64,000 nucleotides of DNA, taken from positions 4,036,501 through 4,100,500 of the forward strand of contig NZ_JAJOZB010000001.1 of the NCBI RefSeq assembly GCF_023701745.1, in the 5' to 3' direction. The stretch comes from Streptomyces sp. RKAG293 (GTDB lineage Bacteria; Actinomycetota; Actinomycetes; Streptomycetales; Streptomycetaceae). The position numbers and the translations under genes are program-made. The notes beneath the pieces were generated by a model that was not told where the DNA came from, ran no database searches, and saw only the letters and a list, made by a program, of their open reading frames with translations. Shown here piece after piece: positions 9,104 through 19,004 of this stretch. Within the stretch, counting starts at the first letter, position 1; each line of letters starts with the position of its first letter.

Positions 9104-9246
9104 CCGCACCGGTCAGGCTGGGCGGCTATCTGCTGATCCTGCTGGTCGTCCTCGGCACCGCGTTCGGCCTCGGCCGCGCGGTGCGGGGGGACGGCGGCGG
9201 CCCGGCCGCCCCGGAACCGCGCCCGGCCTCGCACCAGGGCATGTAG
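9100..9246 (+). CDS. Small membrane peptide in copper operon (48 aa)
   Basis: The GTG at 9100 overlaps the copZ stop (GTGA), so it is translationally coupled. It encodes one hydrophobic helix (GGYLLILLVVLGTAFGLGRAV), then a Gly/Pro/Ala-rich tail that ends ASHQGM. The position between copZ and copA and the coupling argue that it is real and works in copper handling, perhaps as a membrane partner of CopA. The final His and Met could bind copper, but this is a guess. Not recognised as a named family. Confidence 0.6.
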   Translation: MTAPVRLGGYLLILLVVLGTAFGLGRAVRGDGGGPAAPEPRPASHQGM

Positions 9247-9341
9247 GGGATGCAGGGCACGTGTCCCTGATCGAAGGACCGGCCCTGGAAGACCGGCCCC
9301 GAAGGACCGGAGTCCGGCCCTGATCGAAGGAGTGGAGTGAA

Positions 9342-11606
9342 GTGGCGATGACCACGGCGGCCGCCGGCCGGCAGGTGGAGCTGGAGATCGGTGGCATGAC
9401 CTGCGCCTCCTGCGCGGCACGCATCGAGAAGAAGCTCAACCGGATGGACGGCGTCACCGCGACCGTCAACTACGCGACCGAGAAGGCCCGGGTCAGCTTC
9501 GACGGCGGCGTCGCCGTGGACGACCTCATCGCCACCGTCGAGGCGACCGGCTACAGCGCCGTACTGCCCGCCCCGCCCGCCGACCCCGCAGACCCCGCGG
9601 GATCCGGGCCCGAGCAGTCCGCGCCCGACGAGCTCACCTCCCTGCGGCAGCGGCTGCTCACCGCGGTCGTGCTCGCCGTGCCGGTGATCGCGATGGCGAT
9701 GGTGCCGGCGCTGCAGTTCGACAACTGGCAGTGGCTCTCGCTCACGCTCGCCGCGCCCGTCGTCGTGTACGCGGCCTGGCCGTTCCACCAGGCCGCCTGG
9801 ACGAATCTGCGGCACGGCGCCGCGACCATGGACACGCTGATCTCGGTGGGCACGCTCGCCGCGTTCGGCTGGTCGCTGTGGGCGCTCTTCTTCGGCACGG
9901 CCGGTATGACCGGGATGAAGCACCCCTTCGAGTTCACGATCTCGCGCGGTGACGGCAGCGGCAACATCTACCTGGAGGCCGCCGCCGGGGTGACCGCGTT
10001 CATCCTGGCCGGACGGTACTTCGAGGCCCGCTCGAAGCGGAAGGCCGGAGCGGCGCTCAAGGCGCTGCTGCAGCTGGGGGCCAAGGACGTCGCCGTACTG
10101 CGGGACGGGCGCGAAGTGCGCGTCCCCACCGGCGAACTGACGGTGGGTGACCTGTTCGTCGTCCGCCCCGGCGAGAAGATCGCCACCGACGGCACCGTCC
10201 GCGAAGGCAACTCCGCCGTCGACGCCTCCCTGCTGACGGGCGAGTCCGTACCGGTGGAGGTCGCTCCCGGCGACGGCGTCACCGGCGCCACGGTGAACGC
10301 GGGCGGCCGGATCGTCGTCGAGGCGACCCGGGTCGGCGCCGACACCCAACTCGCGCGAATGGCACGGCTCGTCGAGGACGCGCAGAACGGCAAGGCCGCC
10401 GTGCAGCGGCTGGCCGACCGGATCTCGGCGGTCTTCGTGCCCGTCGTGATCGCACTCGCCGTCGCGACCCTCGGCTACTGGCTCGGCGCCGGCGAGGGCG
10501 CTTCCGCGGCCTTCACCGCCGCCGTCGCCGTACTGATCATCGCCTGCCCGTGCGCGCTGGGACTCGCGACGCCCACCGCACTCATGGTCGGCACCGGACG
10601 CGGCGCCCAGCTCGGCATCCTCATCAAGGGCCCGGAGGTCCTGGAGTCCACCCGCGCGGTGGACACGATCGTCCTCGACAAGACCGGCACGGTGACCACC
10701 GGCGTCATGACGCTCACCGAGGTGCACGTCGCCGAGGGCGAGGACGAGAAGACCGTGCTGCGGCTGGCCGGCGCCCTGGAGCACGCCTCCGAGCACCCCA
10801 TCGCCCAGGCCGTCGCGACCGCCGCCGCGGAGCGCACGGGCGGCCCGCTGCCGGTGCCAGAGGACTTCGCCAACGTCCCGGGGCTCGGGGTGCAGGGCGT
10901 CGTCGAAGGCCACGCGGTGCTGGTCGGCCGCGAGAAGCTGCTGAACGAGTGGACCCAGTTCCTGCCCGCGGACCTGGCGGCCGCCAAGGCCGCGGCCGAG
11001 GCCAAGGGCCGTACGGCGGTGGCCGTCGGCTGGGACGGGGCGGCCCGCGGGGTCCTCGTCGTCACCGACGCCGTCAAGCCGACGAGCGCGGAGGCCGTGA
11101 CGCGGCTGCGCGCCCTCGGCCTCACCCCGATGCTGCTGACCGGCGACAACGAGGCGGTGGCGCGCGCGGTGGCCGAGGAGGTCGGGATCTCCGCCGACCA
11201 TGTCATCGCCGAGGTCATGCCCGAGGACAAACTGGCCGTCATCAAGCGGCTGCAGTCCGAGGGCCGTTCCGTCGCGATGGTCGGCGACGGCGTCAACGAC
11301 GCCGCCGCGCTGGCCCAGGCCGACCTGGGCCTGGCGATGGGCACCGGGACCGACGCCGCCATCGAGGCGGGCGACCTGACCCTCGTACGGGGCGACCTGC
11401 GGGTCGCGGCCGACGCGATCCGGCTGTCGCGCCGGACCCTCGGCACGATCAAGGTGAATCTCTTCTGGGCCTTCGGCTACAACGTGGCGGCCCTGCCGCT
11501 CGCCGCGGCCGGGCTGCTCAACCCGATGATCGCGGGCGCCGCCATGGCCTTCTCGTCCGTCTTCGTCGTCGGCAACAGCCTGCGCCTGCGCGGCTTCAAG
11601 GCCTGA
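9342..11606 (+). CDS. copA: Copper-exporting P1B-type ATPase CopA
   Basis: 754 residues. An N-terminal HMA domain carries GGMTCASC (about 17-24). Six to eight membrane helices follow, with the CPC metal site at about 402 (IIACPCALG), the phosphorylation motif DKTGT near 446, the SEHPIAQA motif of P1B pumps, and the hinge GDGVND near 648. It pumps Cu(I) out of the cytoplasm. The start is GTG 9342 with AAGGAG upstream; ATG 9348, two codons in, is equally possible. It is the last gene of the copZ operon. CPC rather than another metal motif and the CopZ neighbour support copper or silver. Confidence 0.93.
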   Translation: MAMTTAAAGRQVELEIGGMTCASCAARIEKKLNRMDGVTATVNYATEKARVSFDGGVAVDDLIATVEATGYSAVLPAPPADPADPAGSGPEQSAPDELTSLRQRLLTAVVLAVPVIAMAMVPALQFDNWQWLSLTLAAPVVVYAAWPFHQAAWTNLRHGAATMDTLISVGTLAAFGWSLWALFFGTAGMTGMKHPFEFTISRGDGSGNIYLEAAAGVTAFILAGRYFEARSKRKAGAALKALLQLGAKDVAVLRDGREVRVPTGELTVGDLFVVRPGEKIATDGTVREGNSAVDASLLTGESVPVEVAPGDGVTGATVNAGGRIVVEATRVGADTQLARMARLVEDAQNGKAAVQRLADRISAVFVPVVIALAVATLGYWLGAGEGASAAFTAAVAVLIIACPCALGLATPTALMVGTGRGAQLGILIKGPEVLESTRAVDTIVLDKTGTVTTGVMTLTEVHVAEGEDEKTVLRLAGALEHASEHPIAQAVATAAAERTGGPLPVPEDFANVPGLGVQGVVEGHAVLVGREKLLNEWTQFLPADLAAAKAAAEAKGRTAVAVGWDGAARGVLVVTDAVKPTSAEAVTRLRALGLTPMLLTGDNEAVARAVAEEVGISADHVIAEVMPEDKLAVIKRLQSEGRSVAMVGDGVNDAAALAQADLGLAMGTGTDAAIEAGDLTLVRGDLRVAADAIRLSRRTLGTIKVNLFWAFGYNVAALPLAAAGLLNPMIAGAAMAFSSVFVVGNSLRLRGFKA

Positions 11607-11641
11607 CTCCAAGGGGTGACTTCCAGTCCCGATCCAGGGCT

Positions 11642-12055
11642 CTAGTCGTCCGCGAGGAGCGCCGCCAGGTCGGCTTCCAGGTCGATGTGGCGGTGCTCGT
11701 CGCCGGGCGGGACGGCCGTGTAGGAGCGGGTGAGGAAGTCCTGGACGTCCTCGGTGTCGAGCTGCAGCAGGGCGATGCCCTCCGGCGAGGAGAGTTCGAC
11801 CATCGTCCGCCGCTCCCCGCAGGGCCAGACGTGCACGTCGCCCTCGCCCGACGGCATCCGGAGCCCCGCCGCCAGCAGGTCGCGGGCGAAGGTCCAGGTG
11901 ACGTCCAGGCCGTCGAGCGTCGCCGACGCCGGGAACGACATCCGCGCGGCCAGCGGGTCGTCGCACTGGTAGATCAAAGTCGCGGCGATGACGCGGTCCC
12001 CGGCCGGGGACGCGCAGAGCCGGGCCCGGAGGGTCTGGTCGATGACGGTCAGCAT
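11642..12055 (-). CDS. SsgA-like sporulation/cell-division protein (SALP)
   Basis: 137 residues from the ATG at 12055 (GAGAGGGA upstream), the usual length of SsgA/SsgB proteins. Family signatures are clear: WTFARDLLAAGLRMPSGEGDVHVWP, VELSSPEGIALL, and the conserved C-terminal AVPPGDEHRHIDLEADLAALL. SALPs act at the sporulation septum or cell wall; SsgB recruits FtsZ to future division sites. Which paralogue this is cannot be decided here. It stands alone between copA and an unrelated gene. Confidence 0.9.
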   Translation of the reverse strand: MLTVIDQTLRARLCASPAGDRVIAATLIYQCDDPLAARMSFPASATLDGLDVTWTFARDLLAAGLRMPSGEGDVHVWPCGERRTMVELSSPEGIALLQLDTEDVQDFLTRSYTAVPPGDEHRHIDLEADLAALLADD

Positions 12056-12202
12056 GAGGTGTCCCTCTCCCGCTGGGTAGTGTCCACTCCTCTCCAAGAC
12101 AGGGAAATCGGGCCGGGGATTACGTGACTTCGGTCCCGATCACTGTGATGTGCGCCACGTGCCGCTCGGGGCACTGTCCGAGGTGCGTGTGAGCATGGGG
12201 AA

Positions 12203-13438
12203 ATGACGGTCGACGGGGCGGTGCGGCGGATCGGCGGGGACGAGCGGCGGGCGCGGCTGGGGGTCCGGCATCTCCTGGCGCCGGGGCTGCGCGCGAAGTC
12301 CGCGGAGGAGGTCACCCGGTCGCTGGTGGCGCTGCACGCGACGGACGCGGCGACGGTGTATCTCTCCACCGCGGCCCGGCTCACCGAGCCCGGCTTCACG
12401 GAGGTGGAACGGGCGCTGTACGAGGCCGGTTCGCTGGTGCGGCTGCTGGCGATGCGCCGGACGATGTTCGTCGTCACCCTGGACTCCGCGCCGGTGGTGT
12501 ACGCGGCGGCGGCCCGCGCGATCGCGGTGAAGGAACGGGCGGGGCTGCTCAAGTACCTCGCCGAGGGCGGCGGCTGGGACGGGGCCTGGCTGTCGGAGGT
12601 CGAGGAGGCGGTGGTCGCCGCGCTGGCGGTGCACGGCGAGTCGACCGCAGCACAGCTGGGCGGGTACGAACCGCGGCTGCGCGAGCAGGTGGTCCGCGCG
12701 GCCGGAAAGCCGTACGAGACACGGCAGAACGTGGCGAGCCGCATCATCAGGGTGCTCGCGGCGGAGGGCAGGATCACCCGGCGCAGACCGGTGGGGTCGT
12801 GGACGAGCAGTCAGTTCCGGTGGGCGGTGGCCGAGCCGCTCTCCGAACCGCCCGCCGCCGAGGCGAAGGCCGCGCTGGCGCGTGACTGGCTGGCGGCGTA
12901 CGGCCCCGGCACCGAGGCCGACCTCAAGTGGTGGACGGGCTGGACGCTGACGGAGGTGCGCAAGGCACTGGCCGCCGTCGGCGCCCAGCCGGTCGCGCTG
13001 GACGAGGGCACCGGCTACGTACTCCCCGGCGATGTGGAACCCGCGCCGGCCGCCGGCCCGTGGGCCGCCCTGCTGCCGGGTCTCGACCCGACGCCGATGG
13101 GCTGGCAGCAGCGCGACTGGTTCCTGCCGGACGAACACCGGCCCGCGCTCTTCGACAAGACCGGGAACGTCGGACCGACGGTGTGGTGGGACGGCCGGGT
13201 CGTCGGCGGATGGGCGCAGCGCCCGGACGGGGAGATCGTGTGGCGGCTGCTGCCCGGTCCGGAAAAGGGTTCAGGGAAGAGCTCGGGGACGGGTTCGGGG
13301 AAGAGCTCGGGCAAGGGGCCCGGCAAGGAGGCGGAGGCGGCGATCGCGGCCGAGGCGGCGCGGCTCGGCGACCGGCTGGGGGACGTCCGGGTCACCCCGC
13401 GGTTCCGTACACCGCTGGAGCGGGAGCTGTCGGCCTGA
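12203..13438 (+). CDS. Winged-helix DNA-binding protein, AlkZ/YcaQ-like (HTH_42)
   Basis: 411 residues. The N-terminal block (RHLLAPGLRAKSAEEVTRSLVALHATDAATVYLS) and the later LLPGLDPTPMGWQQRDWFL, GNVGPTVWWDGRVVGGW are typical of the HTH_42 family, which includes AlkZ, a DNA glycosylase that unhooks interstrand crosslinks in Streptomyces. The AlkZ catalytic QxQ motif is not evident at the N-terminus, so activity should not be assumed. A Gly/Ser/Lys linker (about residues 355-377) interrupts the C-terminal part. A second member of the family is at 50350-51519. Confidence 0.78.
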   Translation: MTVDGAVRRIGGDERRARLGVRHLLAPGLRAKSAEEVTRSLVALHATDAATVYLSTAARLTEPGFTEVERALYEAGSLVRLLAMRRTMFVVTLDSAPVVYAAAARAIAVKERAGLLKYLAEGGGWDGAWLSEVEEAVVAALAVHGESTAAQLGGYEPRLREQVVRAAGKPYETRQNVASRIIRVLAAEGRITRRRPVGSWTSSQFRWAVAEPLSEPPAAEAKAALARDWLAAYGPGTEADLKWWTGWTLTEVRKALAAVGAQPVALDEGTGYVLPGDVEPAPAAGPWAALLPGLDPTPMGWQQRDWFLPDEHRPALFDKTGNVGPTVWWDGRVVGGWAQRPDGEIVWRLLPGPEKGSGKSSGTGSGKSSGKGPGKEAEAAIAAEAARLGDRLGDVRVTPRFRTPLERELSA

Positions 13439-13543
13439 GCGACCTGCGGGGACCAGGCGCGGCCCGGCTCCCCGGTGCCGTCCGGGGCGCGCCGGGAGTC
13501 ACCAAAAGCCACTTATCGGACACAATCCGAGCACAATCCGAGC

Positions 13544-14233
13544 GTGGACACTTCCTGGCGGTCGCGCCTCACGTCGCTCCTGCGCGCCGTACGGTCCTAC
13601 ATCCGGAGCGCCCCCGGCACCTACATCTGGCTGGCCGTCCTGTTCGTGACGACCGTCGTCATGCACCATGTCTCGCCCTCCCAGCTGGACGAGATGCTCG
13701 GCGAGCGGTCGACGAACCTGCACAACCTGTCGGAGGAACCGGTCAGGGCGCTGATCAGGAGCGCGCTGTGGATCGACGGCGGCGGCTGGCTGTTCTACGC
13801 GTTCCTCTACACCGTCTTCCACGCCACCGCCGAGCGCTGGCTCGGCACCCTGCGCTGGCTCACCGTCGTCCTCATCGGCCATGTCGTGGCGACGTACATC
13901 AGCGAGGGCGTGCTGCTCTGGGCGATCCACCACGGCCGGGCGCCCGAGACCTCGGTCGACACCCTGGACGTGGGCGTGAGCTACGGCCTGGCGGTCGTCG
14001 AGGCCGTCCTGACGTACTTCCTCGTCTTCCGCTGGCGGTTCTTCTACGGCTTCTGCGTCCTGGGCTTCTACGGTCTCGCCCTGGTCCACGGCCGCACGTT
14101 CACCGACGTCGGCCACTTCACCGCCGTACTGCTCGGCTTCGCCTGCTACCCGCTGACACGAGGGCGGCCGGGTCACCTGGACCCGGCCGCCGTCTTCTCC
14201 CGTGCCGTCCGGCGGATCAGCCGAGACGGATGA
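13544..14233 (+). CDS. Rhomboid-like membrane protein
   Basis: 229 residues if read from the GTG at 13544, just after a tandem ACAATCCGAGC repeat; there is no clear ribosome binding site, and an upstream start at 13475 is possible. Six hydrophobic helices. GVSYG (Ser146) and the late helix with VGHFTAVLLG (His191) sit where rhomboid proteases carry their Ser-His dyad, so this may be an active intramembrane protease of the Streptomyces rhomboid-like family, though its function is not established. Its end overlaps the convergent carboxypeptidase gene by 17 bases. Confidence 0.75.
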   Translation: MDTSWRSRLTSLLRAVRSYIRSAPGTYIWLAVLFVTTVVMHHVSPSQLDEMLGERSTNLHNLSEEPVRALIRSALWIDGGGWLFYAFLYTVFHATAERWLGTLRWLTVVLIGHVVATYISEGVLLWAIHHGRAPETSVDTLDVGVSYGLAVVEAVLTYFLVFRWRFFYGFCVLGFYGLALVHGRTFTDVGHFTAVLLGFACYPLTRGRPGHLDPAAVFSRAVRRISRDG

Positions 14234-16574
14234 GCTTGTCCCCGAAGGACGGCTCGGCGAGGTCCGACTGGAGTGCCACCGGCACCTTCGTCTCGCCCGT
14301 GCCGGAGCCGAGGCTCAGCGTGCCGACCTCGGTCCCGGCCTTCGCCGAGTGCGGAACGCCGGCCGTGCCGGCCGCCAGCTTCAGGTCGGACTTCAGACCC
14401 GACCAGCCGACCGCCGTCAGGTCCTTGGTGGCGACGACCGGCGTCGTCCCGCCGAGACCGTCGTCCACCTGGCCGACGACCGTGCCCTTCTTCACCACCA
14501 CCGCCGAGGTGAGCGCGGCGCGCGCGGCCCTGATCAGGGGGTCGCTGGTGGACAGGGCGTACGCCAGCATGTCGTTGGGCGTCGAGCCCTTGCGCTGCTG
14601 GAGCACCACGCCGAGGACCATCCGCGGCTTGCCGTCGATGGTCTTCCGCGCCGCCCACATCAGGGCGCCGGCCGCCGGGGTGCTGGAGCCGGTCTTGATG
14701 CCGATGACGCCCGGGGTGCGGGTCAGCAGCAGGTTGTTGTTGTAGATCTCCGGCACGCCGGGAATGATCGTGTGCTCCATGGCCACCACGGAGCGGAAGA
14801 CCTCGTTCGCCATGACCGTCCGGGCCAGCATCAGCTGGTCGACCGCTGTGCTCTTCGTCGTCGCCTCGACCCCGCTCGCCCCGGTGTACGTGGTGTTCTT
14901 CATGCCCAGGTCGACGGCGGCCTTCTGCATCTTGATGACGAAAGCTTCCTGCGTGCCGGAGTCCCAGCGGGCCAGCGCGCGGGCGATGTTATTGCCGGAC
15001 GGGATCAGCAGCAGCTCCAGCATCTGCCGCTCGGTGAACTCCTGGCCGAGCTGGACCTGCACCCTGGACTCGTCGACCGACGCCGCCTCGTCCGCGGCGG
15101 TCTGGTCGATCTTGATCTTCGGGCCGGTCTCCTGCCCCTTGAGCGGGTGGTCGCGGAGGATCACGTACGCGGTCATCACCTTCGTGACGCTCGCGATCGG
15201 CACCGGGGTCTGCGCGCCGCGCACCCCCATGCCCCCGACGCCCTCGACCTCGACGACCGACTGGCCCATCGCGGGCCACGGCAGCGACAGCTGACCGCCG
15301 TCGAAGGTGTACGTGGACGCCGAGGTCAGCGTCAGCACCGGAGCCGGCAGCGGACGGAACGACTGCGCGACCGCGGCGGCGATCAGCAGCAGCACCACCA
15401 GCGGCGTCCAGATCTTGAACCGTCTGACCACCGTCCGCAGCTTCGTGTCGGGCGGCGGCGGGGTGTTCGTCAGCTCCGCCAGCAGCTTCAGCGGCTGCGG
15501 GGGCGCCGGCGGCAACGGCAGCGGCATCTGCCGGGTGCCCTGCGGGCCGGCCTCGGGCTGCTGGTCGGGAGCCTCGCCGAACGCGGACGGCGCCGGCGCG
15601 GCCGGAGCCGGGGCCGACGGGGCAGCGGGGGCGGACGGGGCTGCCGGGGCGGCGGCCTCGGGGGCGGCCGGGCGTACCGGACGCTCCACCTCCGGCCATG
15701 CGAGGGCGTACGGCGACGCTGACTGCTCCTGTGAGGCCCGCGGGGGCTCCGCGGGGGATTCCGTGCGCGGAGCGGCCAGCACGTCCGCCGGGGCGCTCCT
15801 GGCGGCTTTCCCTTCCGGCTGGCGGTCGGCAGGCTCGACGGCGGGCGCGGCGGCGGGCGCCGCGGCGGACTGCCGCACCGGCTCCCGCACCGGCTCCCGC
15901 GCCGGTTCTTCCGCCGGCTCCTCCGCAGAAGCGTCCCGGGGTTCGTCCCGGGGCTCGTCCGCCGGCTCGTCCGGGGTCCCGTCCTCGGGCGGGGCAGACG
16001 CCTCGGACGCGTCGGACGCGTCCCCGGCACCCACCGGCCGTGCGTCCTCCGGCTCGTCGGCAGGCTCTCCGACGGGCTCCTCGGCGGACACGGCGACGGA
16101 CTCGTCAGCGGGCTCGTCGGCCGCGGACTCCGCTTCCGCGACGGAATCCTCCGGAGTGTCCACGGCCGGGGAGACGGGCGCATCCGCGGGCGCTGCGTCA
16201 TCCGTCCCGTCGTGCGCGTCCTCGGGGACCGTAGGTTCCGCGATGGCGTCGTCCGGGCCGGGTACGTCGTCCGGCGTATCCGGACCACTGCCGGATGCAG
16301 ACGCGCCGGACTGGCGCGGCAGGCTCCCACGGCCGCTGTCCTCGTCCTCGCCACCGGTCCCGCCGGGGGTCCCGGAGGACACCGGGTGATCTACGGGACG
16401 GGGGTCCGTGCCGGCGCCCGGGTCGTCGGGCAGAGCGCCGTGCTCCTCGCGCACGGCTTCAGGCACCACATTCGGCCCACGGAACACCGTCAGCCTCGGA
16501 TCGAGCGCCTTCTGCTCGGCCGCCACCCCCGACGACTCCTGCTGCTGCTCCCTGCCGGGGGACTCGCCCGCCAC
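14217..16574 (-). CDS. D-alanyl-D-alanine carboxypeptidase with long disordered N-terminus
   Basis: 785 residues from the GTG at 16574, preceded by GGAGGAGG at five bases; the protein then begins MAGESP. Residues 1-380 are an acidic, Pro/Ala/Glu/Asp-rich low-complexity region, presumably cytoplasmic, followed by one membrane helix (about 385-405) and an extracellular penicillin-binding domain. The three active-site motifs are SVTK (about 462), SGN (about 527) and KTG (about 626), as in serine DD-carboxypeptidases that trim peptidoglycan stem peptides. The long N-terminal extension is the unusual part and may bind partners in the cytoplasm. It is divergent from the GPP34 gene. Confidence 0.88.
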   Translation of the reverse strand: MAGESPGREQQQESSGVAAEQKALDPRLTVFRGPNVVPEAVREEHGALPDDPGAGTDPRPVDHPVSSGTPGGTGGEDEDSGRGSLPRQSGASASGSGPDTPDDVPGPDDAIAEPTVPEDAHDGTDDAAPADAPVSPAVDTPEDSVAEAESAADEPADESVAVSAEEPVGEPADEPEDARPVGAGDASDASEASAPPEDGTPDEPADEPRDEPRDASAEEPAEEPAREPVREPVRQSAAAPAAAPAVEPADRQPEGKAARSAPADVLAAPRTESPAEPPRASQEQSASPYALAWPEVERPVRPAAPEAAAPAAPSAPAAPSAPAPAAPAPSAFGEAPDQQPEAGPQGTRQMPLPLPPAPPQPLKLLAELTNTPPPPDTKLRTVVRRFKIWTPLVVLLLIAAAVAQSFRPLPAPVLTLTSASTYTFDGGQLSLPWPAMGQSVVEVEGVGGMGVRGAQTPVPIASVTKVMTAYVILRDHPLKGQETGPKIKIDQTAADEAASVDESRVQVQLGQEFTERQMLELLLIPSGNNIARALARWDSGTQEAFVIKMQKAAVDLGMKNTTYTGASGVEATTKSTAVDQLMLARTVMANEVFRSVVAMEHTIIPGVPEIYNNNLLLTRTPGVIGIKTGSSTPAAGALMWAARKTIDGKPRMVLGVVLQQRKGSTPNDMLAYALSTSDPLIRAARAALTSAVVVKKGTVVGQVDDGLGGTTPVVATKDLTAVGWSGLKSDLKLAAGTAGVPHSAKAGTEVGTLSLGSGTGETKVPVALQSDLAEPSFGDKLIRLG

Positions 16575-16783
16575 GCAGACCTCCTCCACACATCACGAGG
16601 GGCGGTCCCGTGCACGACGCACGACGCCCCATCTCACTGCACCAGTTTCCAGTTCCCGGCCTGGAAGCCCCTATCAGACCCGCCGGAACCGATCGCGGCC
16701 CGTCTGCGACACCACCGCTGACCCCCTAGACGAGAACGACATACCAGTCGGTTCCCTCCCGAACACTCCAGGCGCTCTCGACA

Positions 16784-16817
16784 GATGAATGTGAGAGGCG
16801 TCACCCTGTCATTCATC
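16784..16817. promoter_or_regulatory. Inverted repeat upstream of GPP34 gene
   Basis: GATGAATG and CATTCATC form a perfect 8-bp inverted repeat separated by 18 bases. It ends 18 bases before the GPP34 start, in the divergent promoter region shared with the carboxypeptidase gene. It could be an operator or an mRNA leader hairpin. Confidence 0.35.
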
Positions 16818-16834
16818 CACGCGGGGAGGCATGG

Positions 16835-17548
16835 ATGGGCAAGAGCCGCAGAACGATTCCGGAAGAGCTGTTGCTGCTCGCTCTGGACCCGACGACCGGG
16901 ACCACAGCGCAGCCGCAGTCGCTCGACCTCGGCCTCGCCGGGGCACAGCTCGTCGAGCTGGCCCTGGCTGGACGGATAGCCCCTGATGGGGATCGTATCG
17001 CCGTGGTACACCCACGGCCGACAGGAGATCCGACACTGGACTCCGCGCTCGAACTGCTGCGCCGTCGTGGCAGTCCGGTTCGCGCTGTCCACTGGATCGG
17101 CGGGCCCCGCCTGGGGCTGCGCCAGACGTATCTCGCGCATCTGGAGCGGTGCGGCATGGTGCATGCCGTGGCGGGACAGATGTGCGGGGTGCTGCCGACG
17201 ACTCGCTACCAGGCGAGCGACAGCGAGGTCAGCCGGGACATCAGAGCCCGGCTCGACAACGCGATCCGCACCGGCGTCCCGCCGGACCCGCGGACCGCGG
17301 CTCTCGCTGCCCTCGCCCACGCGGTGGGGCTCGGCAAGCACCTGTATCCGGGGAACGAGGGCCGGTCATCGCGATCGCGCCTGCGGGACCTGATCAGATA
17401 CGACCCGATGGGCGGTCTCGTCGCGCACGCCGTCATGGACGTGCAGAACGGCGCCGCGGCTCAGCCGAAACGGGCTCCCGTGCAGGGACGGCCCGCAGCG
17501 GTGGGGCCGGCCGGGCACAACAGCATGGCCCGGGCCGGAGCGCGATAG
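16835..17548 (+). CDS. GPP34 (GOLPH3/Vps74-like) family protein
   Basis: 237 residues from the ATG at 16835, five bases after GGGGAGG. The N-terminus (IPEELLLLALDPTTG, DLGLAGAQLVELALAGRI) is the GPP34 signature; the middle helix-rich part and the late LRDLIRYDPMGGLVAHAV fit the fold. In yeast and animals GPP34 proteins bind phosphatidylinositol-4-phosphate. Actinobacteria have many copies of unknown role. The last 30 residues are low-complexity. A strong terminator follows at 17738. Confidence 0.85.
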   Translation: MGKSRRTIPEELLLLALDPTTGTTAQPQSLDLGLAGAQLVELALAGRIAPDGDRIAVVHPRPTGDPTLDSALELLRRRGSPVRAVHWIGGPRLGLRQTYLAHLERCGMVHAVAGQMCGVLPTTRYQASDSEVSRDIRARLDNAIRTGVPPDPRTAALAALAHAVGLGKHLYPGNEGRSSRSRLRDLIRYDPMGGLVAHAVMDVQNGAAAQPKRAPVQGRPAAVGPAGHNSMARAGAR

Positions 17549-17737
17549 CGGCGCCCCGGAGCAGTGCGCGGGGCGAGGTTCGCAGTTCGCGGTACCCGGC
17601 GGACGAGCAGTGAGCAGACAGCAGGGACGGCAGGCAAGGGCACGGTGTCCGGCGGCAGGGACCGGACACCGAAGGCCCGTCGTCCTGAGCGACCCTCCCC
17701 CGGCCTCCGGGCCCGGGGAATCCAGGGAGCCGCCGCG

Positions 17738-17785
17738 ACGCGCGGGGTGGGGCACCGGTCAACGCCGGTCCCCCACCCCGCGCGT
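17738..17785. terminator. Very strong hairpin terminator
   Basis: A 15-bp perfect inverted repeat (ACGCGCGGGGTGGGG and its complement) contains a further CCGG/CCGG inner stem and is followed by TGCGTTTGCG. It lies in the 390-base gap between the GPP34 and XRE genes. The rest of that gap (17549-17737 and 17786-17938) shows no gene; its right part should contain the XRE promoter. Confidence 0.85.
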
Positions 17786-17938
17786 TGCGTTTGCGCAGTT
17801 CGTACGACCAATCGCCAGCGCGGTGATGACCGGTAGTGGCAGGCTGCTGACCAGCAGTACGCACGCGGTAGGAAAAGCGTCACCAGTGCGGCAGAGAAGA
17901 AGTACGAGAAGTAGTCCGGAGCCGGAGGTGCACCACCC

Positions 17939-18796
17939 GTGGCGGCCAACGTTAATCCCACCGTCAGGCGACGCCGACTTGGATCGGAGTTGCGCAAACT
18001 CCGCGAGACCAAGGGGATGACCGCGGAGGAGGTGGCGGCCCGGCTGCTGGTCTCGCAGTCCAAGATCAGCAGGCTGGAGAACGGCCGCCGCAGCATCAGC
18101 CAGCGCGATGTCCGCGACCTGTGCGGCGTGTACGGCGTCGAGGACCAGCGAATCGTCGATTCCCTCATGCACATGGCGAAGGAATCCCGTCAGCAGGGCT
18201 GGTGGCACGCGTTCGGCGATGTGCCGTACAGCGTCTACATCGGCCTGGAGACCGAAGCGGAATCACTCCGGGTGTACGACTCGCTCGTAGTTCCGGGCCT
18301 TCTGCAGACCCGGAACTACGCCGAGGCGGTCATCGAGGGCACGCTGCCCGAGGCCACCCCCGAGCAGGTCGACAAGCGCATCGACATCCGGCTGCGGCGC
18401 CAGGAGCGGATCACCGACCCGGCCTCTCCGCTCCGGTTCTGGGTCGTCATGGACGAATCCGCGCTGCGCCGGGTGGTCGGCAGCAAGGACGTCATGCGCG
18501 AACAGCTCGAGTACCTCGTGCAGATGGGCTCACAGGCGCACGTGACCGTTCAGGTACTTCCGTACGAAGCCGGCGCACACCCCGGCATGTCGGGAAACTT
18601 CGCGATTCTCGAATTTCCGGACACCACCGATTCCAGTGTGGTGTACATCGAAGGCGTGACCTCCGACCTGTATCTGGAGAAGCCGGTCGATGTACACGGA
18701 TACAGCGTGATGTACGAGCATCTCCGTGCACAGGCGCTGAGTGCCGAAGCGAGCCGCCAGTTCATCGCCGACGCCGCGAAGGAATACGCGCGCTGA
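17939..18796 (+). CDS. XRE-family regulator with DUF5753 domain
   Basis: 285 residues from GTG 17939, with GGAGG eleven bases upstream. The N-terminal helix-turn-helix (residues 14-70: ELRKLRETKGMTAEEVAARLLVSQSKISRLENG) is followed by the DUF5753 domain (WWHAF, LVVPGLLQTRNYAEAV, VMDESALRR, PYEAGAHPGMSGNFAILEF). Streptomyces has many of these, including WhiJ relatives, usually next to a small DUF397 protein as here. They are thought to regulate development or metabolism together with that partner. The ligand is unknown. Confidence 0.9.
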   Translation: MAANVNPTVRRRRLGSELRKLRETKGMTAEEVAARLLVSQSKISRLENGRRSISQRDVRDLCGVYGVEDQRIVDSLMHMAKESRQQGWWHAFGDVPYSVYIGLETEAESLRVYDSLVVPGLLQTRNYAEAVIEGTLPEATPEQVDKRIDIRLRRQERITDPASPLRFWVVMDESALRRVVGSKDVMREQLEYLVQMGSQAHVTVQVLPYEAGAHPGMSGNFAILEFPDTTDSSVVYIEGVTSDLYLEKPVDVHGYSVMYEHLRAQALSAEASRQFIADAAKEYAR

Positions 18797-19004
18797 AGCG
18801 AGTTGAGGGTCGGCGGGCCGGCAACTCGGCTCTCCGATCCACCTTGGACTGGGAAAGGCGGGAGAGTACACCCCCGTCGGCTCAATGCGGAAGAGTCACA
18901 TGGAATATGCCATCCGGTCGAGTGAATAGACCCTGCGGTGGGTGATGTTGGCGAGTAGCTTCAGTCGCGTCAGAGCTGCACAACCAGAAAAGCTCGGAGC
19001 GATC

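Noticed and set aside
9126..11966. Long minus-strand frame of 946 codons opposite copA
   Set aside because: It arises from third-position GC bias in the reverse frame; copA has all family motifs and the antisense frame has none.
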